NCBI GenBank assembly: GCA_016098155.1
Contig: JAAAJB010000411.1
Span: 1-32,294, forward strand
Reading direction: 5' to 3'
DNA from: Actinomortierella ambigua
Lineage: Eukaryota; Mortierellomycota; Mortierellomycetes; Mortierellales; Mortierellaceae
DNA: 32,294 nucleotides
Shown here piece after piece: positions 28,748 to 32,294 of the stretch (the stretch's first letter is position 1; every line of letters begins with the position of its first letter). The translations under genes were made by a program, and so were the position numbers. Below the pieces are notes generated by a model. The model had not been told where the DNA came from, searched no databases, and saw nothing but the letters and a program-made list of their open reading frames with translations.

Positions 28748-30858
28748 CAGGCAAATCACAAATCGAGCCTTCGATGACATTGAGACGTTGGAGCGAGCCC
28801 GTCATTTTATCCGCTTAGCGATTGCGACCTACGGTTCACTCCCATGGTTATACTTTGGTTACAGTTACAAGTCGACCGCATTGAGTATGTGTTTTCTCTT
28901 ATTGACAATGAAGAAAAAAAACCAAAAAAAAAATACATTCCCTGAGCGGCTTCTTGGCGGATACTGACTCTCGCTCCCCCCCCCCGACCTCGTCTAAACA
29001 TTTGCTCTTGACAAACCATAGATTTCGTCCGCCTGAATTCTGACCGGAAGAACGTCATCGACTATTTCAAATTGAACAAGGAAGACATGATCACCTGGCA
29101 CTTTGACAAGCGCTCGGCACTCATTCCCAGTTATTACATCATCCGCGACCCACACACAAACTCACTCTGTGTGATCATCCGCGGAACTTTTGTAAGTGAG
29201 AACTATGGCTGGATGAGGAGCAGTCGTGGGATCAATCTTTTTATACATTTATCCGCGTGCTCACTTATTTCCCTTTTTCTATCTTTTTCTTTTGGACTGG
29301 GGGGGGGTGTTGGGTACAGAGTATCACGGATGCCATGACAGACTTGGTGTGCGAATACTATCCATACAAAGGTGGCCTTGTCCACAAGGGCATCATGGAC
29401 AATGCCCGGTTTGTTTTCGAGCGTAGCGGCAAGGATATTGAGGCTGCCTTGCGGAAATTCAACCTCGAGAAACTCTATTGGTAAGAACGCTTGTCTCTTT
29501 TTTTTTTTTGTTCGTTGGCGAATCCATAGGAAGCATGCATTACCACCTCCACCTCCACCTACTCATGAAGGAAATCATACGTCCTTATCCCTTTCCCTCT
29601 CTCTCCCACCTTCTCGATCTTCAGTATCGGACACTCGCTCGGCGCCGGTTCCGCCTCCTTGCTCTGCTCCCTCCTGCAAGACCACCTGCGCGACTTTATC
29701 ATCCCAGCCGATCGTTCGTCGACCGGCAAAGCAAAGCGGCTCGAGGTCAAGGCCTATCTCTTTGCGCCGCCGCCGATTGCGACGCTGGACCTGGCGCGGT
29801 CCTGGGAGAAGACGCAGCTGACGATTGTGAACGAGAACGATATTGTCTCACGGCTGTCGTATGGCAATGCCCTTGACCTGAAGGAGATGATCAAGATTGG
29901 AGCATACGAGTCTCGCAACCCTGCCTACAAGGGCCTGTCCCGCCACGAAAAGGAAGAGCGCGTCTTGGCCGTCTTGCATCGGGCTCAGGAGAAACTACGT
30001 GCCGTGGATGATATCCCCCGCTTGGTCTTGCCGGGCAAGGTCGCTTATCTGCACAAAGTCTATCGGTCGACACCTGTGGTTCGGTCCCAGGACAGCAACG
30101 ATAGCAACAGGTTTGATAGTGCTGGTGGTAGTAGTAACTCAAATACTCCCTCGCCAGCGGATAAGCCCGTTGCCAAGTCTTGGGCAAAATCCCTCAATAC
30201 CTTTGGTACCGCCTTGCAGCTGAAGAATTTGACCAAGGCGAGCTCGTCGTCGTCATCATCGACGACGGCCACGGCGACGGCAGCGGCAGCGGCGACGACA
30301 GTTACAGCAGATGACTCGGGCAATAACAACAACGACAATGACAGGAGTGGCCATGTCTTGGAAGGGGACGCGTCGGTGAAGACACCCCTCGAATCTTCGT
30401 CGACCAATGGAGATGCGACGCTCGGCACGCCTGTCAAGTATACTCAGACGTCCCATGAGCGTGCGCAGACGACAGAGTCGATCCTTCAACAATCGCACGA
30501 GGGTCTGAGCAGTGCCGTGAGCAGCGATAGCAACCACAGCAGCAGCAGCAGCGATAGTCGTGGTAGCGGTAGTCGGGAAAACTCACCATTATCGACGTCT
30601 GAAACAGAAGAGTCAGAGGCGGCGGCAGCGACCATCTTGACGACGAAGCCAAAGAAGGACAAGCACTACTTGGCGAGGAAGGAGATGCGAATCGAGTACT
30701 CGGATCGTGAGCGGTTCATGGCGATCCCGCTGAGAAGCAATTGGGCCTGGCACCATTTCCCCCAGCAGTATGACTCGCGGATTGAGCGTGCTCTAGCTTG
30801 GGCCAAAGCCCAAATGGCCACAGAGGAGGACAAGAGAAATGGCGGCGCGTCGCGGTGA
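25909..30858 (+). CDS. C2-domain sn-1-type diacylglycerol lipase (lipase class 3)
   Basis: Eight exons: 25909-26059, 26444-26488, 26627-26635 (9 nt), 26751-28560, 28751-28884, 29022-29191, 29320-29480 and 29625-30858, giving 1237 residues. A poly-Gln N-terminus (5 then 21 Gln) is followed by a C2-type domain from about residue 69. After a Ser/Thr-rich and acidic linker comes an alpha/beta-hydrolase of the class 3 lipase / DAGL family: Ile-Arg-Gly-Thr-Phe-Ser, nucleophile Ser831 in Gly-His-Ser-Leu-Gly, Asp899 in Asn-Asp-Ile-Val, and a C-terminal His-His-Phe-Pro (1203-1206) as likely catalytic His. A disordered insertion (about residues 980-1170) separates Asp from His. Such enzymes release a fatty acid from diacylglycerol. 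There is no four-helix membrane bundle as in animal DAGLs, so membrane contact probably uses the C2 domain. Start context CACCATGG is strong. All junctions keep frame; the GHSLG motif is rebuilt by the last intron. Confidence 0.92.
25925..26011 (+). repeat. Poly-glutamine tract at the lipase N-terminus
   Basis: Five Gln, one Leu, then 21 Gln, coded by interspersed CAA and CAG triplets. The tract sits in exon 1, only eight residues after the start Met. Confidence 0.9.
26060..26443 (+). other. Intron 1 (384 nt) of the lipase gene
   Basis: The donor is GATG|GTAATG and the acceptor CAGCAAG|AC; phase 1 is kept only if the second AG (CAAG) is used, since the first AG three bases upstream of it would shift the frame. 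It contains a CT microsatellite at 26336-26386. A stretch at about 26175-26270 is open in one frame but cannot be joined in phase. Confidence 0.7.
26336..26386. repeat. CT microsatellite in intron 1 of the lipase gene
   Basis: About 50 nt of near-perfect CT on the sense strand, ending about 57 nt before the acceptor at 26443. Confidence 0.9.
26627..26635 (+). other. Putative 9-nt microexon of the lipase gene
   Basis: Nine bases flanked by GATAG on the left and GTAAGT on the right. They add three residues in frame (Leu-Val-Pro with flanking bases) between exon 2 and the C2 domain. The introns on either side would be 138 and 115 nt, typical for this window. Skipping it also keeps the frame, so it could be constitutive, optional or spurious. 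Confidence 0.55.
28703..28740. repeat. TC microsatellite at the 3' end of lipase intron 4
   Basis: Nineteen uninterrupted TC units on the sense strand, ending 10 nt before the acceptor TTGGATGCAG|G at 28750. It serves as an unusually long polypyrimidine tract. Confidence 0.92.
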
Positions 30859-31894
30859 AGACTTCATTTTTTTTTTGTACGAACAGATACCCTTTCCCTC
30901 CTATGTCACTCTATTCTTTAGCATTTCTCGGCCTTGAAAAAGATTATTTCGCAGAACGTTCCGCTATTCTGCTCATTCTTGATCATATTTCGCTAATGAC
31001 TTTTTATGTCTTGATTTGGGTTTTCGCGATACGTTTCGCCCCTCTGTTCGTTCTTCAAAGTATTGGATTGCGATGCCGAACAACATGAAGGCTAGAGCCC
31101 TATTATTCGACATCGCTGGGGACGCTAGATGAGCCCGCAGAAAAAAAAAACATCCATTGAGCCTACACGCAGGCTAGAGAAAAATCTGCTGCCTTATACA
31201 CATATAGGAAACCATGGGTAAGACAAGACATCTTTAGTGGCGGTCGCAATATGGCACTGTGCGTACCGTACATGGCATCGTGCGTACCGTTCATGGGTTC
31301 CTGTGTAGCATTCATGCATAATATCGCCCACGTAAAATTGTCTTCTCTCTAGATACTGGAGCAGAGGAAAGCCGGTATAGCAACTCTTAACACAAGAATA
31401 TTGGGGAGAACACAGGGTCAAGGGTACATTAAAAAAAGGAGACGCCGAGAATTACGGTTAACCGAAAAAAAACAAGGGGAGATCACTGCTGCTACTCAAA
31501 ACGCGTATATGTCAAGACCGCTCTTGTTCTCCAAGAGTATAGTTTTTTACAGCCGTGGCTAGTTGAGCGAGAGAGAATGTTGCGGGGTATGACAGCATAA
31601 GGAGGCCGCGAGGATGGTCGCTCTGAATCAACAAGAGGGCGAGGTTGATGGAAAGTGGAGCCTTGGATGACGAACCCGCTTCTGCGGCCCGCTATTTTTT
31701 CCTACCCACACAAGCGTGGCTAGCAATTACCCTTCTCTTCTATTGATTCCCTCCCCTCCACGGCACACTCACACATACGCATATATTTGTACGCCCACTC
31801 ATCCACATATTAAAGTAGTTGACACTCACAACACTCCCATCCAACAGATCTTAATACACATTGCTGTAGTTTGATTGCAAGTGGCATCTAAGCC
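30859..31894. other. Intergenic region downstream of the lipase gene
   Basis: About 1 kb with no supported gene. It should start with the lipase 3' untranslated region. It contains a 21-bp imperfect tandem repeat at 31251-31313, and an AT-rich promoter-like stretch at about 31785-31830 with CATATATTTG before the candidate gene at 31895. Confidence 0.5.
31251..31313. repeat. Three imperfect 21-bp tandem repeats
   Basis: Units at 31251-31271, 31272-31292 and 31293-31313 all begin ATGG and end in TAC or TTC. Units 1 and 2 match at 18 of 21 positions, units 2 and 3 at 15 of 21. Because the unit is a multiple of three, the minus strand reads as a heptapeptide repeat of His-x-Arg-Tyr-Ala-x-Cys type within a 75-codon open frame that lacks an ATG start. 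Confidence 0.75.
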
Positions 31895-32255
31895 ATGTCG
31901 GTTTTTTACTTGAAGCGGGGAGAAATGGGGGATAAAGCGGCAAGCGAGTGTTGGATCCAGGCAAAGACAAGCAGTGAGATGGTGGCAAATACAGAAGAAG
32001 CAAGAGAAAGAGAGATGGAGAGAGAGAAAATGCGTTTGCTATTCAGCACCTACATGGACAAGTGTGCATGGCAGGATGTTCGAGGCAGGATAGGGCTCTT
32101 GAAGTGTTTGCGGAGCGCGCAGAAAAGGTAAGATGTGATGTCTTCAAACTTTTCCCTTTTCTTCTCTCACTCAACCCCACTCTCTTTTCCCGTGTGCCTG
32201 CCACAGGCATTATAGTGTCCCTGCGGTCGCTATCCCCCCGGCCCGCCCCTTGTAG
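31895..32255 (+). CDS. Candidate small two-exon gene, unknown function
   Basis: I do not recognise this protein. The first candidate exon is 31895-32127 and ends in AAAAG|GTAAGA, a consensus donor. A 79-nt intron would end at CCACAG (32206), and 32207-32255 would finish a 93-residue product. The sequence has a charged, Glu/Arg-rich centre (about residues 29-46) that could form a short helix, and a Pro-rich end. An AT-rich stretch 70-110 bp upstream could be a promoter. The coding case rests only on the open frame and well-spaced splice signals. If the true acceptor lies beyond the window edge at 32294, this would instead be the first exon of a longer gene. Confidence 0.25.
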
Positions 32256-32294
32256 GTCACATGCAACCCGAGCGAGCCCGAGGGACCGCTTTTC

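Noticed and set aside
1..32294. Prokaryotic-type defence systems, insertion sequences, LTR elements or integration sites
   Set aside because: No transposase, reverse transcriptase, integrase or nuclease motifs, no paired long terminal repeats and no target-site duplications were found by eye on either strand.

Overview
The window looks like nuclear DNA of a fungus, most likely an early-diverging Mortierellomycotina-type mould (Mortierella and relatives). Protein-coding genes are split by short GT..AG introns, mostly 80-270 nt. Many proteins carry long Gln, Asn, Ser or Thr runs. Introns and spacers are full of A/T homopolymers and CT/GA microsatellites. There is no operon structure, bacterial ribosome-binding site, tRNA, rRNA, CRISPR array or transposase gene that I can support. 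The lineage is inferred from gene architecture and remembered family resemblance, not from a search.

Layout, left to right: (1) 810-2705 (-), a secreted serine beta-lactamase-like hydrolase, 4 exons. (2) 4550-7182 (-), a six-pass FAR-17a/AIG1-like membrane protein with a long disordered N-terminus, 4 exons. (3) 9371-11950 (+), a single-exon, tail-anchored inositol polyphosphate 5-phosphatase of Inp54 type. (4) 12406-14266 (+), HIS7, the bifunctional imidazole glycerol phosphate synthase, 2 exons, with a perfect Gcn4-type site upstream. (5) 15521-20760 (-), MSS4-type phosphatidylinositol-4-phosphate 5-kinase, 6 exons including a 1.1 kb intron. (6) 22280-23396 (-), a centrin/Cdc31-like EF-hand protein with a large charged insertion. 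(7) 23623-24093 (+), MIC10, divergent from the centrin gene across 226 bp. (8) 25909-30858 (+), a C2-domain diacylglycerol lipase with 8 exons, one a putative 9-nt microexon. (9) 31895-32255 (+), a weak candidate for a small two-exon gene. Exon coordinates were worked out by hand; every junction in genes 1-8 preserves the reading frame and most rejoin a recognisable family motif.

Functionally, three of the eight firm genes act on one lipid-signalling axis: Mss4 makes PI(4,5)P2, the 5-phosphatase removes it, and the lipase consumes diacylglycerol, a product of PI(4,5)P2 cleavage. The PI(4,5)P2 maker and breaker are separated only by HIS7. The AIG1-like protein may be a further lipid hydrolase. 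HIS7, MIC10 and centrin are conserved housekeeping genes. I do not see a clearly new multi-gene system. The most unusual points are the insertion in the second EF-hand of the centrin, the 9-nt exon in the lipase, the large insertion in the catalytic domain of the 5-phosphatase, and microsatellites sitting as polypyrimidine tracts at 3' splice sites.
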